Source: Necropsobacter rosorum (lineage in GTDB: Bacteria; Pseudomonadota; Gammaproteobacteria; Enterobacterales; Pasteurellaceae). From it: a DNA stretch of 64,000 bases. This document shows, piece by piece, positions 21,191 through 33,221 of the stretch. The notes beneath the pieces were generated by a model. The model worked only from the letters and a program-made list of their open reading frames with translations. It did not search any database and was not told where the DNA came from. The translations under genes were made by a program, and so were the position numbers. Location: the NCBI GenBank assembly GCA_000751835.1, contig CCMQ01000003.1, positions 248,001-312,000 on the forward strand, read 5' to 3'. The number at the start of each line of letters is the position of its first letter. Within the stretch, counting starts at the first letter, position 1.

Positions 21191-21219
21191 CGGGAAAGTG
21201 ATCGGCTTTCCCGTTTTTT
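21191..21219 (+). terminator. Rho-independent terminator downstream of aphA
   Basis: CGGGAAAG and CTTTCCCG form an 8-bp stem with a 7-nt loop, then six T. It lies 123 bases after the aphA stop codon and next to the end of convergent qseC. Confidence 0.8.
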
Positions 21220-22597
21220 AATTGAATAGAATACTGACTTGCAGGCCCTTTTCCTGCTTGGCATTCAGCCCGTTTTTTAACCGCACTTGATAATGATGCA
21301 GCTGTGCAATGCGATATACAATCGACAATCCCAGCCCGCTGCCCTTTTCGTTTTGCCCCGCCGGGCGGTAAAAGCGTTGTCCGAGTTTTGTCAGATCCGC
21401 TTCTTCCACACCGCCGCCGTTGTCTTCCACCACAATGCGATCGTGAGTTAAACGCACCGTCACCGTGCTGCCGGCACGACCATAACGGATGGCATTGTCG
21501 ATCAGATTGCGCAGCATTAAAGACAGCAACAGCGGTTGTCCCTGCCGCTGCGGCGGCAGCGCCTGTTGTTCAAAGGCCAGCTCAATGCCGCTTTTCCGGG
21601 CGCTGAAATATAATTCACCGATCAGCGAGGGAATCAGTTTATCCCAGTGAATCGTTTCTAAATTATCCAGTTGTTGAAGGTTATCCAGACGAGAAAGAGT
21701 CAGCAGCTGTTCGACCAATTGGGTGGCGCGATCAATGCCCTGGGTCAGATGTTTCAGCGCCTGTTCGCGCACCGCATTGTCATCACCGGCAAGCTGTGCC
21801 ACTTCGGTCTGAATCCGCAATGCGGCAAGCGGGCTGCGCAGCTCATGAGCGGCATCGGAGGTAAAACGGCGTTCGCGCAGCAACATGCTGGCCGTGCGGT
21901 CAAAAAAGCGGTTTAATTCGTTCACCAGCGGCAGAATTTCACGCGGCACATGTTGTACGGATAATGCCGTATTATCTGCCGGCGCACGCTGACTGAGCTG
22001 TTCACCGACCCGGCGTAAGGCGCGCAGCTCCCGGCTGATGACCCACACAATTAAACCGAGCAGAAACGGCAGGCTGGCAAACCAGATCCACATTTGGCCG
22101 AACACCATATTCTGAATCAGGTTTTCCCGATAGCCCAGCTCCTGCCCCACCGCCACGATCAGGCGATCGCCCAGCGGCAGCCAGAAAATGCGCCATTTAT
22201 CCTCGCTGTCCCGGATGTTTGTCACCGAAAATCCGCGCGCCGGCGCAAAAATAAAACCGTCGCCGTTCTCACCGTCGCTGAGTACGATTTCGCCGTTAGG
22301 GGTGAAAACCGCAAAGGCCAGCGCGTTGCCGTCATAGCCTTTTTTCGGCATAAAACGGCGGCGATTTTTATACCCGTTGAAAAACTCGGGGCGGTGCCGT
22401 TCGATTAATATCGTCCGCAAGTCGGAAGACGCCAGCCGTTTGGCAAATAAAATCTGTTGCGCATCAAACACTTCATTGACTTCTTTACGCACCTGCAACC
22501 AAGCCACCGCGGTGGAGATCGCCCACACGATCAGCGCGATAAACGAGAGCATAATAATCAAGCGAAAACGCAGGCTGGCAGGTTTAGCTGTTTTCAT
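21218..22597 (-). CDS. qseC: Sensor histidine kinase QseC
   Basis: 459-residue membrane kinase of the QseBC two-component system. Two membrane segments (about 13-32 and 160-180) flank a periplasmic sensor; the cytoplasmic part has the H-box [17 protein letters not shown]-box [14 protein letters not shown] and GSGLGLSIV. The ATG at 22597 ([13 protein letters not shown]) overlaps the end of qseB by 14 bases, the usual translational coupling; the longer frame runs through qseB and is rejected. QseC responds to host or catecholamine-type cues and iron in relatives. Confidence 0.93.
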   Translation of the reverse strand: MKTAKPASLRFRLIIMLSFIALIVWAISTAVAWLQVRKEVNEVFDAQQILFAKRLASSDLRTILIERHRPEFFNGYKNRRRFMPKKGYDGNALAFAVFTPNGEIVLSDGENGDGFIFAPARGFSVTNIRDSEDKWRIFWLPLGDRLIVAVGQELGYRENLIQNMVFGQMWIWFASLPFLLGLIVWVISRELRALRRVGEQLSQRAPADNTALSVQHVPREILPLVNELNRFFDRTASMLLRERRFTSDAAHELRSPLAALRIQTEVAQLAGDDNAVREQALKHLTQGIDRATQLVEQLLTLSRLDNLQQLDNLETIHWDKLIPSLIGELYFSARKSGIELAFEQQALPPQRQGQPLLLSLMLRNLIDNAIRYGRAGSTVTVRLTHDRIVVEDNGGGVEEADLTKLGQRFYRPAGQNEKGSGLGLSIVYRIAQLHHYQVRLKNGLNAKQEKGLQVSILFN

Positions 22598-23255
22598 CCG
22601 CTTTTCCCAACGCATAACCGACACCGTGCACGGTGCGGATAAACTGTTTACCCAATTTTTGCCGCAGGTTGTAAATATGCACTTCCAGCGCATTGCTGCT
22701 GACTTCGTCATCCCAAGTGTAGAGTTTTTCCTCAATGGCGGAACGTGACAGCACTCTGTCTTTATGGTGCATAAAAAGTTCCAGCAGCTTATATTCCCGG
22801 GTGGTCAGCGCCACTTCCTGCTCATGCAGAAAAACCTTATGCTGATTCGGATCGAATCTGACCGGGCCATGGGCAATAACCGGATTAGTATGACCATAAC
22901 GGCGCCGGATCAGCGCCTGCAAGCGGGCAACCACTTCCGCCAGCGCAAAGGGCTTGCATAAATAATCGTCCGCGCCGCGCTGCAAACCGGTAATGCGCTC
23001 ATCCAGCGTATCCCGTGCGGTCAGAATCAGCACCGGCACATCTTCACTGTCGTTGCGCCAGCGTTGCACAATATCCAGACCGTCCATTTTCGGCAAGGTC
23101 AGATCCAGCACCACGGCGTCATAAGGCGCGGCTTTCACTGCCTGCAAACCGGTGTTTCCGTCGGTAAACCAATCCACGCTGAAACCGGATTGGGTTAACC
23201 CGACTTTAATCCCGTCGCCGATTAACGGATCATCTTCAATTAATAAAATTCGCAT
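22584..23255 (-). CDS. qseB: Response regulator QseB
   Basis: 223-residue OmpR/PhoB-type regulator: receiver domain with the phosphoacceptor D51 and acidic pocket EDD (7-9), C-terminal winged helix ending in [11 protein letters not shown] and GVGYALG. ATG at 23255 ([17 protein letters not shown]) is the conserved QseB start; the frame extends upstream without conserved sequence. It is 41 bases downstream of tenA, so it may be co-transcribed with tenA in addition to having its own promoter. Confidence 0.94.
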   Translation of the reverse strand: MRILLIEDDPLIGDGIKVGLTQSGFSVDWFTDGNTGLQAVKAAPYDAVVLDLTLPKMDGLDIVQRWRNDSEDVPVLILTARDTLDERITGLQRGADDYLCKPFALAEVVARLQALIRRRYGHTNPVIAHGPVRFDPNQHKVFLHEQEVALTTREYKLLELFMHHKDRVLSRSAIEEKLYTWDDEVSSNALEVHIYNLRQKLGKQFIRTVHGVGYALGKADENS

Positions 23256-23296
23256 AATTTTGACCGCACTTTTTATGATTGCATTACCGCGCCGGA

Positions 23297-23944
23297 TCAG
23301 CTTAAATCCAGCCCCATTTGCCAGAATGCGGCTTCCATTCGGGTTGCCGTACTGAAAACGGTTCGCAGCTGCCGCCGCCGGGTGTCGCTTAACTCGGCAC
23401 AAAAACTATCCAGCCTGCGAGCAAAATCTGCCGCCGCCTGCTGGAAATCCTCGCCGGCATAGGTATCGATCCACGCCTGATAAGGATTATGTGCCGTCGT
23501 TATGCCGGCCAGCCGTTTGCCAATCGCCGCATAGCCCAGCATACAAGGCGCCAGCGCAGTATAAAGTTCCGCCAGACCGCCTTTCACGCCGCAATCCAGC
23601 ACATAACGGGTATATGCCACACAGGCGGGCGATTCCGCTTCGTTCATCAGCGCCTGCTCGGAAATGCCCCACTGACGGCAGAATGCAATATGCAGCTGAA
23701 TTTCCTTTAACAGCAGATCATTGGCCTGATGGGCATACTGAATATGTTCGAAATTGTCCGCTTTAAAAATACCGAGCGATAAGGCGCGGCTGTAATGAAA
23801 CAAATATAAATAATCCTGTTTCAGATAATGCTGAAAACAGGATTCCGGTAAGGTGCCGTCCGCCAAACGGTTAACGAACGGATGATAAATATAGGCTTCC
23901 CAATCGGTTTTTGCCGCTTCGATCAGCTGCTGTACCATAGACAT
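23297..23944 (-). CDS. tenA: TenA family thiaminase II / aminopyrimidine aminohydrolase
   Basis: Hydrolyses aminopyrimidine breakdown products of thiamine (or thiamine itself) to recover HMP. The 215-residue helical protein has the active-site cysteine in LAPCMLGY (C134) and a C-terminal MEAAFWQMG with the paired glutamate E204. ATG at 23944 follows GGGAGCG, a good ribosome site; the frame continues 16 codons upstream into the leader. A clear TPP riboswitch precedes it. Unusually it stands with no other thiamine genes, between ygiW and qseBC. Confidence 0.92.
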   Translation of the reverse strand: MSMVQQLIEAAKTDWEAYIYHPFVNRLADGTLPESCFQHYLKQDYLYLFHYSRALSLGIFKADNFEHIQYAHQANDLLLKEIQLHIAFCRQWGISEQALMNEAESPACVAYTRYVLDCGVKGGLAELYTALAPCMLGYAAIGKRLAGITTAHNPYQAWIDTYAGEDFQQAAADFARRLDSFCAELSDTRRRQLRTVFSTATRMEAAFWQMGLDLS

Positions 23945-24036
23945 AGATTCGCTCCCATAAAAAATTGATGATACGAAACTGCCGGGGAACACCGCTTGCG
24001 AAACACATCACGTTATCGATAACCGCGCGATAACCA

Positions 24037-24119
24037 AATTAGTTTCCTACGTCAGTATTAACTGCTTCAGGTTCACGGGTATGATCTCAGCGCGCATCCG
24101 GCACGCACCCCGACTAATT
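24037..24119 (-). promoter_or_regulatory. TPP riboswitch controlling tenA
   Basis: Read on the minus strand, the P1 stem AATTAGT/ACTAATT encloses the conserved THI-box elements GGGGTGC, GCTGAGAT, ACCC, GAACCTGA and the P4/P5 region ending ACGTAGGAAACTA. The aptamer lies 93 bases upstream of the tenA ATG. Between them, GTTATCGATAAC and a second GGTTATCG copy could supply the switching stem. Thiamine pyrophosphate binding should lower tenA expression. Confidence 0.93.
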
Positions 24120-24164
24120 TCAGTGATTGAGTTTAGCGTAAAAAAAATAATTTGCCACCGAAAA

Positions 24165-24716
24165 TTACGGTTTTACTTTTTCAACATGACGAATTTCGAT
24201 CGTCGGTTTTTTCCAGGATTTATTCACATCACCGAATAATTTCACCTCATCGTTCGGCGTAATGTCCTGACCGTGCCATGCGCGACGGCTGATTTCCACT
24301 TCGATCTCACCGCTGGCGTCACGGAATAAGAAATCCCGTTTTCCCACCTGCTCGACAATTTTCCCCTGCAGCGCAATGAACTGATTGTCTTTCCAGCTGT
24401 CGGCATCGGCGACTTTCAGCACCGGAAAATTAAACTCCGGACGGCGCGGCTGATTGACCGTATCTGCCGCCGGTTTGCTCGGATCTTTAAAGCCGCCGCG
24501 TACTTCATCTTTGCCATTCCAATCGCCGCGGGATTTTTTATCGCCATGATGTCTGCCGTCGCGGTAATCGCAGCGGCCTTTACCGTTTTGCGGTGCCGGT
24601 TGAGTCATCTGGGTGCCGCCTTTTTGCTGTGATACGCTAATCTGTTCATTCTGTGCAACGGCAAACAGACTAACGGTTGATAATGCTAAAATTGTTGCTA
24701 AACTAAGTTTTTTCAT
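24165..24716 (-). CDS. ygiW: YgiW/YdeI family periplasmic OB-fold protein
   Basis: 183 residues: signal peptide (1-22), a low-complexity charged linker (about 35-85, Gly/Lys/Asp rich), then a bacterial OB-fold domain (VGKRDFLFRDASGEIEVEI, VKLFGDVNK). The family contributes to stress and cationic-peptide tolerance and is commonly next to qseBC. ATG at 24716 (MKKLSLATILA) begins the signal peptide; the frame extends 11 codons further. A QseB-type box is upstream. The linker is longer than in E. coli YgiW. Confidence 0.88.
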   Translation of the reverse strand: MKKLSLATILALSTVSLFAVAQNEQISVSQQKGGTQMTQPAPQNGKGRCDYRDGRHHGDKKSRGDWNGKDEVRGGFKDPSKPAADTVNQPRRPEFNFPVLKVADADSWKDNQFIALQGKIVEQVGKRDFLFRDASGEIEVEISRRAWHGQDITPNDEVKLFGDVNKSWKKPTIEIRHVEKVKP

Positions 24717-24790
24717 AATAGGTCTCCAAAATAACATCGTAAGCAACAAGACGCTGTTGTCTTGTTGAGGCTTATTAAAACAATTAAATA

Positions 24791-24806
24791 TTAAGAAAAA
24801 CTTAAG
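24791..24806 (-). promoter_or_regulatory. QseB/PmrA-type direct-repeat operator upstream of ygiW
   Basis: On the minus strand CTTAA-N6-CTTAA, the direct repeat reported for QseB/PmrA-like regulators. The proximal half-site stands in -35 position to a TAATAA sequence about 14 bases on, and the ygiW ATG is 75 bases away. The site is also 30 bases upstream of the divergent desulfidase gene. Confidence 0.6.
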
Positions 24807-24835
24807 ACTATAAAATTTTACCCCAAGGACATGCT

Positions 24836-26200
24836 ATGAATTGCACACCTCCGCCGGCAGCTGACGGTTCACCGTCAGTACAGGGCGCCGCCGACCGGCC
24901 TCATTCGGCCTTCAATCACAATATAGAACAATCGCTGTTAGCTATCGTCAAACGGGAAGTGGTGCCCGCACTGGGCTGCACGGAACCCATTTCGCTGGCG
25001 CTGGCGGCGGCTACCGCGCGTAAATATTTAGCCGCCGAGCCGCAAAAAATCGAAGCGAAAGTGTCACCGAATTTAATGAAAAACGGCATGGGCGTTACCG
25101 TGCCGGGAACCGGTACGCTGGGGCTGAAAATGGCGGCGGCAATCGGGGCGACGGGCGGCGATCCGGATGCGGGTTTGGAAGTGTTAAAAAATATTAACGC
25201 CGAACAGGTCGCTCATGCCAAAGCGCTGATTAGCGCCGAAAAGGTCAAAGTCTCTATGCTGCAAACCGACCATCTGTTATATTCCGAGGCGACCTTATTT
25301 TGCGGACAGGACAGCGTTTGCGTGCGGATTGCGGCGCATCATGCCAATATTATTTATATTGAAAAAAACGGCGAAACCCTGTTTGCCAAGCCCTGCGCCG
25401 TTGACAACGAAAATTCTCAAGAAATTTTCACCGCACTTAGTGCAAAGGATATTTTTGATTTTGCCATGCGTGCGGATGAAAACAGTATCGCCTTTATCGC
25501 CGAAGCGGCACGCTTGAATGAAGCGCTGTCGCAGGAGGGATTACGCCAAGATTACGGGCTGCACATCGGGCGGACATTGCAAAAACACATCCGCAACGGG
25601 CTGCTCAGCGATGATCTGATGAACCGCATCATCATCGCCACCACCGCCGCTTCCGATGCCCGAATGGGCGGCGCGAACTTACCGGCCATGAGCAATTCCG
25701 GCTCAGGCAATCAGGGCATCACCGCCACTATGCCGGTGGTTGTAGTCGCACAGCATTTGCAGGCCGATCGCCGGCACCTAATCCGCGCGCTGTTTCTCTC
25801 CCATTTAATGGCGATTTATATTCACAGCAAACTGCCCAAACTGTCCGCTTTATGCGCGGCAACCACGGCGGCAATGGGCAGCTGTGCGGGGATCGCCTGG
25901 TTATTAAGTGGCAAATTCGAGACGATCAGCATGGCCATAAGCAGTATGATCGGCGATATCAGCGGGATCATCTGCGACGGTGCAGCAAACGGCTGTGCAA
26001 TGAAAGTGTCCACCAGCGTAACCTCAGGCTATAAAGCAGTGCTAATGGCGCTGGATAACATACAGGTCACCGGTGATGAAGGGATCGTCGAACACAGTAT
26101 CGACCGTTCCATCAACAATCTGTGCGACATCGCCTCACGCAGTATGCAATATACCGATCGTCAGGTGATTGAAATTATGGTCAATAAACCGGCGGCCTGA
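24836..26200 (+). CDS. cyuA: UPF0597 / L-cysteine desulfidase (CyuA/YhaM-like)
   Basis: 454-residue member of the UPF0597 (L-serine dehydratase alpha-like) family: [18 protein letters not shown] near the start, [23 protein letters not shown] and [19 protein letters not shown] with conserved cysteines that would hold a [4Fe-4S] cluster. E. coli CyuA degrades cysteine to pyruvate, ammonia and sulfide anaerobically. AAGGA precedes the ATG; the first ~25 residues are a proline/serine-rich extension not typical of the family. Catalytic specificity (cysteine rather than serine) is from homology only. Confidence 0.85.
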   Translation: MNCTPPPAADGSPSVQGAADRPHSAFNHNIEQSLLAIVKREVVPALGCTEPISLALAAATARKYLAAEPQKIEAKVSPNLMKNGMGVTVPGTGTLGLKMAAAIGATGGDPDAGLEVLKNINAEQVAHAKALISAEKVKVSMLQTDHLLYSEATLFCGQDSVCVRIAAHHANIIYIEKNGETLFAKPCAVDNENSQEIFTALSAKDIFDFAMRADENSIAFIAEAARLNEALSQEGLRQDYGLHIGRTLQKHIRNGLLSDDLMNRIIIATTAASDARMGGANLPAMSNSGSGNQGITATMPVVVVAQHLQADRRHLIRALFLSHLMAIYIHSKLPKLSALCAATTAAMGSCAGIAWLLSGKFETISMAISSMIGDISGIICDGAANGCAMKVSTSVTSGYKAVLMALDNIQVTGDEGIVEHSIDRSINNLCDIASRSMQYTDRQVIEIMVNKPAA

Positions 26201-26278
26201 GCGCAATCTCTACCGTTTACGTCAGGCAAAAAATAAGCGGCGATTAAGCTCGCCGCTTCCCATTCACAACCGTACCGA

Positions 26279-27541
26279 TTAGGCATAAACCGGCAGGCGT
26301 TTACAGATTTCCAGCACTTTAGCTTTGGTAGAAAGTACCACTTCTTCGTGGTTGTCTTTACCCAGACTGTCCAGCACGTCGCACATCCAGCCCGCCAGTG
26401 CTTTGGCGTCCTCTTGTTTGAAACCGCGACGGGTAATCGACGGCGTACCCACACGAATACCGGAAGTAATAAACGGTTTTTGCGGGTCATTCGGCACGGA
26501 GTTTTTATTCACCGTAATATTCGCCGCACCTAATGCCGCATCCGCCGCTTTACCGGTCAATCCCTGTTTGATAAAGCTGACTAAGAACAGGTGATTTTGC
26601 GTGCCGTTGGACACCACCTCAAAACCGCGCTGTTTGAAGACTTCGACCATCGCCTGCGCATTTTTTACTACCTGCGCCTGATAAGCTTTGAATTCCGGTT
26701 CCAGCGCTTCTTTAAAACATACCGCTTTCGCCGCAATCACATGCATTAACGGCCCGCCCTGACCGGCTGGGAACACCGCACTTTGCAGTTTTTTATACAT
26801 TTCCTGATCGCCGCTGGCAGAAAGAATCAGACCGCCGCGCGGGCCGGCTAAGGTTTTATGCGTGGTGGTGGTTACCACATGGGCGTGCGGCACCGGGCTC
26901 GGATAAACGCCGGCTGCGATCAACCCGGCCACATGAGCCATATCCACGAACAGATAAGCGCCCACTTCATCGGCAATTTCACGCATTTTCGCCCAATCCA
27001 CCACTTGGGAATAAGCGGAGAAACCGCCGACAATCATTTTCGGTTTTACTTCCTGTGCCTGTTTACGCAAAGCATCGTAATCGATCAGCCCTTCTGCGGT
27101 AATGCCGTATTGTTCCGCATGATAAATCTTACCGGAGAAACTGACCGACGCGCCGTGCGTCAAATGACCGCCATGCGCCAGACTCATGCCTAAAATGGTA
27201 TCGCCCGGATTCAGCAACGCCATATACACCGCCGCATTCGCCTGCGAACCGGAATGCGGCTGCACATTGACATAATCCGCACCGAACAGTTCTTTGGCGC
27301 GGTCAATAGCCAGCTGCTCAACAATATCCACATATTCACAACCGCCGTAATAGCGTTTACCCGGATAACCTTCCGCATATTTATTGGTTAATTGCGAACC
27401 TTGCGCCTGCATAACGCGCGGGCTGGCATAGTTTTCGGAAGCAATCAGTTCGATATGCTCTTCCTGACGGCGATCTTCATCTTGAATCGCTTCCCATAAT
27501 ACGGGATCATAATCGGCAATATTCATACTTCTTTTTAACAT
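26279..27541 (-). CDS. glyA: Serine hydroxymethyltransferase
   Basis: PLP enzyme interconverting serine plus THF with glycine plus methylene-THF. 420 residues; the PLP lysine is in [14 protein letters not shown], with GGHLTHG and [16 protein letters not shown] typical of bacterial GlyA. ATG at 27541 ([12 protein letters not shown]) aligns with E. coli and is preceded by TGAGGA; the frame starts 7 codons further upstream. Not linked to a glycine riboswitch. Confidence 0.97.
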   Translation of the reverse strand: MLKRSMNIADYDPVLWEAIQDEDRRQEEHIELIASENYASPRVMQAQGSQLTNKYAEGYPGKRYYGGCEYVDIVEQLAIDRAKELFGADYVNVQPHSGSQANAAVYMALLNPGDTILGMSLAHGGHLTHGASVSFSGKIYHAEQYGITAEGLIDYDALRKQAQEVKPKMIVGGFSAYSQVVDWAKMREIADEVGAYLFVDMAHVAGLIAAGVYPSPVPHAHVVTTTTHKTLAGPRGGLILSASGDQEMYKKLQSAVFPAGQGGPLMHVIAAKAVCFKEALEPEFKAYQAQVVKNAQAMVEVFKQRGFEVVSNGTQNHLFLVSFIKQGLTGKAADAALGAANITVNKNSVPNDPQKPFITSGIRVGTPSITRRGFKQEDAKALAGWMCDVLDSLGKDNHEEVVLSTKAKVLEICKRLPVYA

Positions 27542-27743
27542 GGGGGTGTCCTCATTATTCATGTTGGTTGGAATTTATTGTACGCTATTTTTACAAAAAT
27601 TTTATTGGGATTTTTTCATCAAGAAAATGAAAATTTTTCATTTTTCAAATAACCGGCGGTATATGCAAACAGCCTGAACGGATACGCCCCGACCGCTTAA
27701 CCCTAATCTATTTGCGGCATCATTGCAAAACGTTGCCGAAACC

Positions 27744-27780
27744 GACCGCACTTTTTTATATCCGGCGCAAAAGTGCGGTC
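27744..27780. terminator. Inverted uptake-signal pair downstream of purD
   Basis: GACCGCACTTTT and AAAAGTGCGGTC form a 12-bp stem with a 13-nt loop 7 bases beyond the purD stop codon. No T run follows in the purD direction. Confidence 0.6.
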
Positions 27781-27786
27781 TGAATT

Positions 27787-29076
27787 TTAAGCGTTTTTTT
27801 CTCTTGCTACGGCACGATAGCCAATATCGCGGCGATAAAAACGCCCTGTCCATTGGATTTGTTCGGCAAGTTTTAAGGCTTTTTGTTGCGCATCAAATAC
27901 GCTATCGCCTAAGGCGGTGGCGCAAAGTACCCGTCCGCCGTTGGTAACGAGTTTACCGTTTTCCTCGGCGACACCGGCAAGAAAGACTTTTTCGTCCGCC
28001 GCCGCTTGTGCGGGCAAACCGTGAATGTCATCGCCTTTGCGATAATCGCCCGGATACCCTTCCGCAGCCAGCACGATGCCCAGCGCCGCCCGGCTGTCCC
28101 ATTCGGAGGTGATCTGATCCAACTTTCCGCGGCAGGCTTGCAGGCAAAGCGCCACCAAATCCGATTTCATCCGCATCATAATAGGCTGCGTTTCCGGATC
28201 GCCGAAACGGCAATTAAATTCGATCACTTTCGGCTGCCCCTGTTTGTCAATCATCAAACCGGCATACAAAAACCCTTTATACCGATTATTTTCGCTCGCC
28301 ATGCCGCGCACGGTCGGATAAATAATCTGTTCCATCACCCGCTGATGAATTTCCGGCGTCACCACCGGCGCCGGCGAATACGCGCCCATACCGCCGGTGT
28401 TCAGCCCCTGATCCTGCTCGCCGACCCGTTTGTGATCCTGACTGGTGGCCATCGGTTCCACATGTTCACCGTCCACCATCACGATAAAACTGGCCTCTTC
28501 ACCGTCCAGAAATTCCTCGATCACCACGCGATGCCCGGCCTCGCCGAAGGCATTACCGGCCAGCATATCGCGCACCGCATTTTCCGCTTCCTGTAGCGTC
28601 ATCGCCACAATCACGCCTTTGCCGGCAGCCAGGCCGTCCGCTTTAATCACAATCGGCGCGCCTTTTTCACGCAAATAAGCCAGCGCCGGTTCAATCGCCG
28701 TAAAGTTGCGGTACTCGGCGGTGGGAATATGATGCCGCGCCAGAAAATCTTTGGTAAAGGCTTTGGAACCTTCCAGCTGCGCCGCCGCCTGACGCGGGCC
28801 GAAAATGGTCAGCCCCGCATTTTCAAACGCATCGACAATGCCGATAACCAAAGGCGCTTCCGGGCCGACAATGGTCAGCCCGATGGCATTATCCTGCGCA
28901 AATTTCACCAGCGCAGGCACATCCGTTGCGGAAATCGCCACATTTTGCACCGCACTTTCACGCGCGCTACCGGGATTACCCGGCGCCACAAAAACCTTGT
29001 CAGCCAGCGGCGATTGCGCCGCTTTCCAGGCCAGCGCATGTTCGCGCCCGCCGTTGCCGATGATCAGAATATTCAT
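27787..29076 (-). CDS. purD: Phosphoribosylamine-glycine ligase
   Basis: ATP-grasp enzyme making GAR from phosphoribosylamine and glycine. 429 residues; starts MNILIIGNGGREHALAWK, with PEAPLV, the ATP-grasp lid ADGLAAGKGVIVA and EFNCRFGDPETQ. Directly downstream of purH on the same strand (84-base gap), the classic purHD operon, which should be read from the PurR-controlled purH promoter. Confidence 0.97.
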   Translation of the reverse strand: MNILIIGNGGREHALAWKAAQSPLADKVFVAPGNPGSARESAVQNVAISATDVPALVKFAQDNAIGLTIVGPEAPLVIGIVDAFENAGLTIFGPRQAAAQLEGSKAFTKDFLARHHIPTAEYRNFTAIEPALAYLREKGAPIVIKADGLAAGKGVIVAMTLQEAENAVRDMLAGNAFGEAGHRVVIEEFLDGEEASFIVMVDGEHVEPMATSQDHKRVGEQDQGLNTGGMGAYSPAPVVTPEIHQRVMEQIIYPTVRGMASENNRYKGFLYAGLMIDKQGQPKVIEFNCRFGDPETQPIMMRMKSDLVALCLQACRGKLDQITSEWDSRAALGIVLAAEGYPGDYRKGDDIHGLPAQAAADEKVFLAGVAEENGKLVTNGGRVLCATALGDSVFDAQQKALKLAEQIQWTGRFYRRDIGYRAVAREKNA

Positions 29077-29160
29077 TTATTTTCCTTTTTATTCGTCAAG
29101 CGTATTGCCTACGCCCTTAACATCCGTCTGACCGGGACTGCCTGCCCCGCCGCGTTATTT

Positions 29161-30762
<1,602 letters not shown>

Positions 30763-30820
30763 TGAAAAATTTCCTTTTTAAATTGATAACTAACCAGAAA
30801 CAAAAAACCGGGGCATTATA

Positions 30821-30836
30821 ACGCAAACGGTTGCGT
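30821..30836 (-). promoter_or_regulatory. PurR operator of purHD
   Basis: ACGCAAACGGTTGCGT is a perfect palindrome and matches the PurR consensus at all fixed positions. Confidence 0.9.
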
Positions 30837-30864
30837 TTATGTAGGGTCTGCGCGCAATTTGACA

Positions 30865-30889
30865 TAAAAAAACCCGCATTACGCGGGTT
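30865..30889 (-). terminator. Rho-independent terminator after the DoxX gene
   Basis: On the minus strand AACCCGC-GTAAT-GCGGGTT is followed by a run of T, 29 bases after the doxX-type stop codon. Confidence 0.85.
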
Positions 30890-30917
30890 GATTGAAACGA
30901 CATTCGCAAGCGCAATA

Positions 30918-31322
30918 TTATTTCTGCGCCCGCTTGTTATCCAAGGCAAAGGCGCCGGCGCCGGAAAACACAAAATATAAGAACACCAGCGCATATAACG
31001 CCGCCAGTTCGCCCTGATTAACCAACGGCAGCAGCAGATTATCCGCCGAGGCGTGAATAAAGAAATAGGCATATGCCATTTGACCGGACAGAATAAACGC
31101 CGCCGGGCGGGTAAACAGGCCTAAAATAAATAACACACCGCCGACAATTTCAATAATTCCGCCGATGCCGTACAACGAAAACAGCGGCACGCCGCCGTTG
31201 CCGCCGGTCATGGAAAGCGGAAATTCAAATAATTTCGCCGTGCCGTGCAGTAAAAACATATAACCGGCGATAATGCGTAATAACGCCAGAAAATAGGGGC
31301 TGTATTTGTTTAATGAATTCAT
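30918..31322 (-). CDS. DoxX family membrane protein
   Basis: 134 residues with four membrane segments; RIIAGYMFLLHGTAKLFEFP, GGIIEIVGGVLFILGLFTRPAAF and FAYFF-type sequence are DoxX family signatures. The family includes oxidoreductase-associated membrane subunits (thiosulfate:quinone, thiol stress complexes), but no partner gene is adjacent. An AAGGAA ribosome site is at the start. Role unknown; single-gene unit with its own terminator. Confidence 0.8.
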   Translation of the reverse strand: MNSLNKYSPYFLALLRIIAGYMFLLHGTAKLFEFPLSMTGGNGGVPLFSLYGIGGIIEIVGGVLFILGLFTRPAAFILSGQMAYAYFFIHASADNLLLPLVNQGELAALYALVFLYFVFSGAGAFALDNKRAQK

Positions 31323-31462
31323 AAAGTATTCCTTTGCTAAATAACCGAAAATCCCTGTTATCCGTTAACAGGTCCGAGGACTTCAGATCATAACGGAATC
31401 CGGCGGACGCCACAACCGCCGGGCAAAGAAAAGGACTTTTTCATTTCAGTTAAGAATAAAAA

Positions 31463-33220
31463 CTACTGCCCGATATTTTTCAATAATTGGTTAAAGAACG
31501 GTTGCGCCGGCATAAATCCGGTAATCCGGGAATTGGCGATTTCCTCCCCCTGAGCATTAAAAAACAGAATGGTCGGTAAGCCGATCACCTTCAATTTTTC
31601 CGTTAATTCCGTATTTTGCGGGCTGTTTTTGGTCATATCCACCTGTAACAGCAGCACGTTTTCAAACGCTGTTCGTACCTGAGGATCAGTGAAGGTATAT
31701 TGTTCAAATTCCTTGCAGGCCACACACCAATCGGCGTACAGATCAAGCATCGCAACGGTTTTCGGATTGCTACGCAAAGCCTGCTGCAATTCGGCATAAC
31801 TGCTAATTCGCCGGAAGTTTACCGCCTGAGAAACGGCGGAATGTTGCACCGCACTTTCCTGCCCGTGCGGTACGGCGCCCCATACCCAATCCTGTAGCGG
31901 CTTGGCGAAAATCAGTGCGCCGATAAGCCATACGATGCGCAACACCAAACCGACTCCGTGATTTTTCATTTGCAATGCCAGCCACAGGAAAAAGACCAGT
32001 CCCCACAGCGCCCATAAACGGCTCGCCCAGCTATCCGGCAGCAAACGGGACAGCAGAAAAACCGGCAATGCCAGCATCACAAAGCCGAACGCCTGTTTGA
32101 CTTTTACCATCCATGCGCCGGATTGCGGCAAAATCCGGTTACCGAACACCGTAATCAGCATTAACGGCAGCCCCATGCCTAACGCCAGTAAATACAGGGT
32201 CAGAGCGCCGGTGAGCAAATCCCCGCTTTGCGCGACATACAGCAAAGCCCCCGACAGAGGCGCAGACGTACAAGGCGAGGCGACAAGGCCTGCAATCATC
32301 CCCATCACAAAAACGCCGCCGAACGCACCGCGCTTTTGCTGCTGACTGAGCAAAGTCAGGCGGGTTTGCAGCGAACTCGGCAGCTGCAAGGTGAACAGCC
32401 CGAACATCGACAGCGCCAGCAGCACAAAAATCACCGACAGGCCAATCAAAACCGGCGGGCTTTGCAAGGCAATCTGAAACGGCAGACCAATCGCCGCCAC
32501 CGCAAGGCCGAGCAAGGTGTAAGTCAGCGCCATGCCCTGCACATAAGCAAAACTCAGCCCCAGCGCGCGCGCCGTATTCGGACGCTGTTTACCGCCGCCA
32601 ATCACAATCGCCGACAACAGCGGCAACATCGGCAGAACGCAAGGCGTAAACGCCAGCCCGATGCCGAGCAAAAAGAACCCGAACACCGCATAACGGCTCT
32701 CAAACAGCCTTTCCGCCAGTCTGTCCTGCTCGCTTAACGACGCCGAAAGTGCGGTGCTTTTTGGCGCTGAAATTCCGCCCTCCGCCTGCGCGCCGTGGTT
32801 ATCGGCAACGGTATGCAAGGCAATTTCCCGGCTTTCCGGCGGATAACAAAAACCGTCGGTGCAACCCTGATAGGTCACCCGCAGCCATTCGCTACGGCGC
32901 TCCTGCGGTAACGGCACCTTTAAGGCTAACGCATGACGATAAATATCCGTGTCGCCGAAAAACTCGTCATGATGCCTTTCCGACGGCGGAAAATCGATCC
33001 CTTCGATGTTTCCCTGTTGATCTTCGATCAGAATTTCTTTTTTATACAGATAATAGCCGTCCGCAATTTTCCATTCTAATGCCATGGAATCCGCGTTTTG
33101 CTCGAACACAAAGCGAAAGGCGTCATCGGCTTTTAAAAAGGAGGATTTAGCGTCGAACAGCCCTGCCTGCGCGCAAAGTGCGGTGAAAATCAGGGTTAAA
33201 ATTAGAATATATTTTTTCAT
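31463..33220 (-). CDS. dsbD: Thiol:disulfide interchange protein DsbD
   Basis: Carries electrons from cytoplasmic thioredoxin across the inner membrane to periplasmic DsbC and others. 585 residues: signal peptide (1-19), periplasmic alpha domain with its redox cysteine pair (CTDGFC), eight-helix beta domain with the paired TPCVLPM and SPCTSAP cysteines, and C-terminal thioredoxin gamma domain with WCVAC. All six redox cysteines are visible. The ATG has no strong ribosome site and a Fur-like box covers the 20 bases before it. Its substrate DsbC is encoded at 54.2 kb. Confidence 0.96.
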   Translation of the reverse strand: MKKYILILTLIFTALCAQAGLFDAKSSFLKADDAFRFVFEQNADSMALEWKIADGYYLYKKEILIEDQQGNIEGIDFPPSERHHDEFFGDTDIYRHALALKVPLPQERRSEWLRVTYQGCTDGFCYPPESREIALHTVADNHGAQAEGGISAPKSTALSASLSEQDRLAERLFESRYAVFGFFLLGIGLAFTPCVLPMLPLLSAIVIGGGKQRPNTARALGLSFAYVQGMALTYTLLGLAVAAIGLPFQIALQSPPVLIGLSVIFVLLALSMFGLFTLQLPSSLQTRLTLLSQQQKRGAFGGVFVMGMIAGLVASPCTSAPLSGALLYVAQSGDLLTGALTLYLLALGMGLPLMLITVFGNRILPQSGAWMVKVKQAFGFVMLALPVFLLSRLLPDSWASRLWALWGLVFFLWLALQMKNHGVGLVLRIVWLIGALIFAKPLQDWVWGAVPHGQESAVQHSAVSQAVNFRRISSYAELQQALRSNPKTVAMLDLYADWCVACKEFEQYTFTDPQVRTAFENVLLLQVDMTKNSPQNTELTEKLKVIGLPTILFFNAQGEEIANSRITGFMPAQPFFNQLLKNIGQ

Positions 33221-33221
33221 A

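Noticed and set aside
27720-27740. PurR operator near glyA/purD
   Set aside because: GCAAAACGTT has one extra base in the core relative to the PurR consensus and lies downstream of purD.
32228-32737. 169-residue Arg/Gln-rich frame opposite dsbD
   Set aside because: Antisense shadow of a transmembrane coding region; no start signal or homology.
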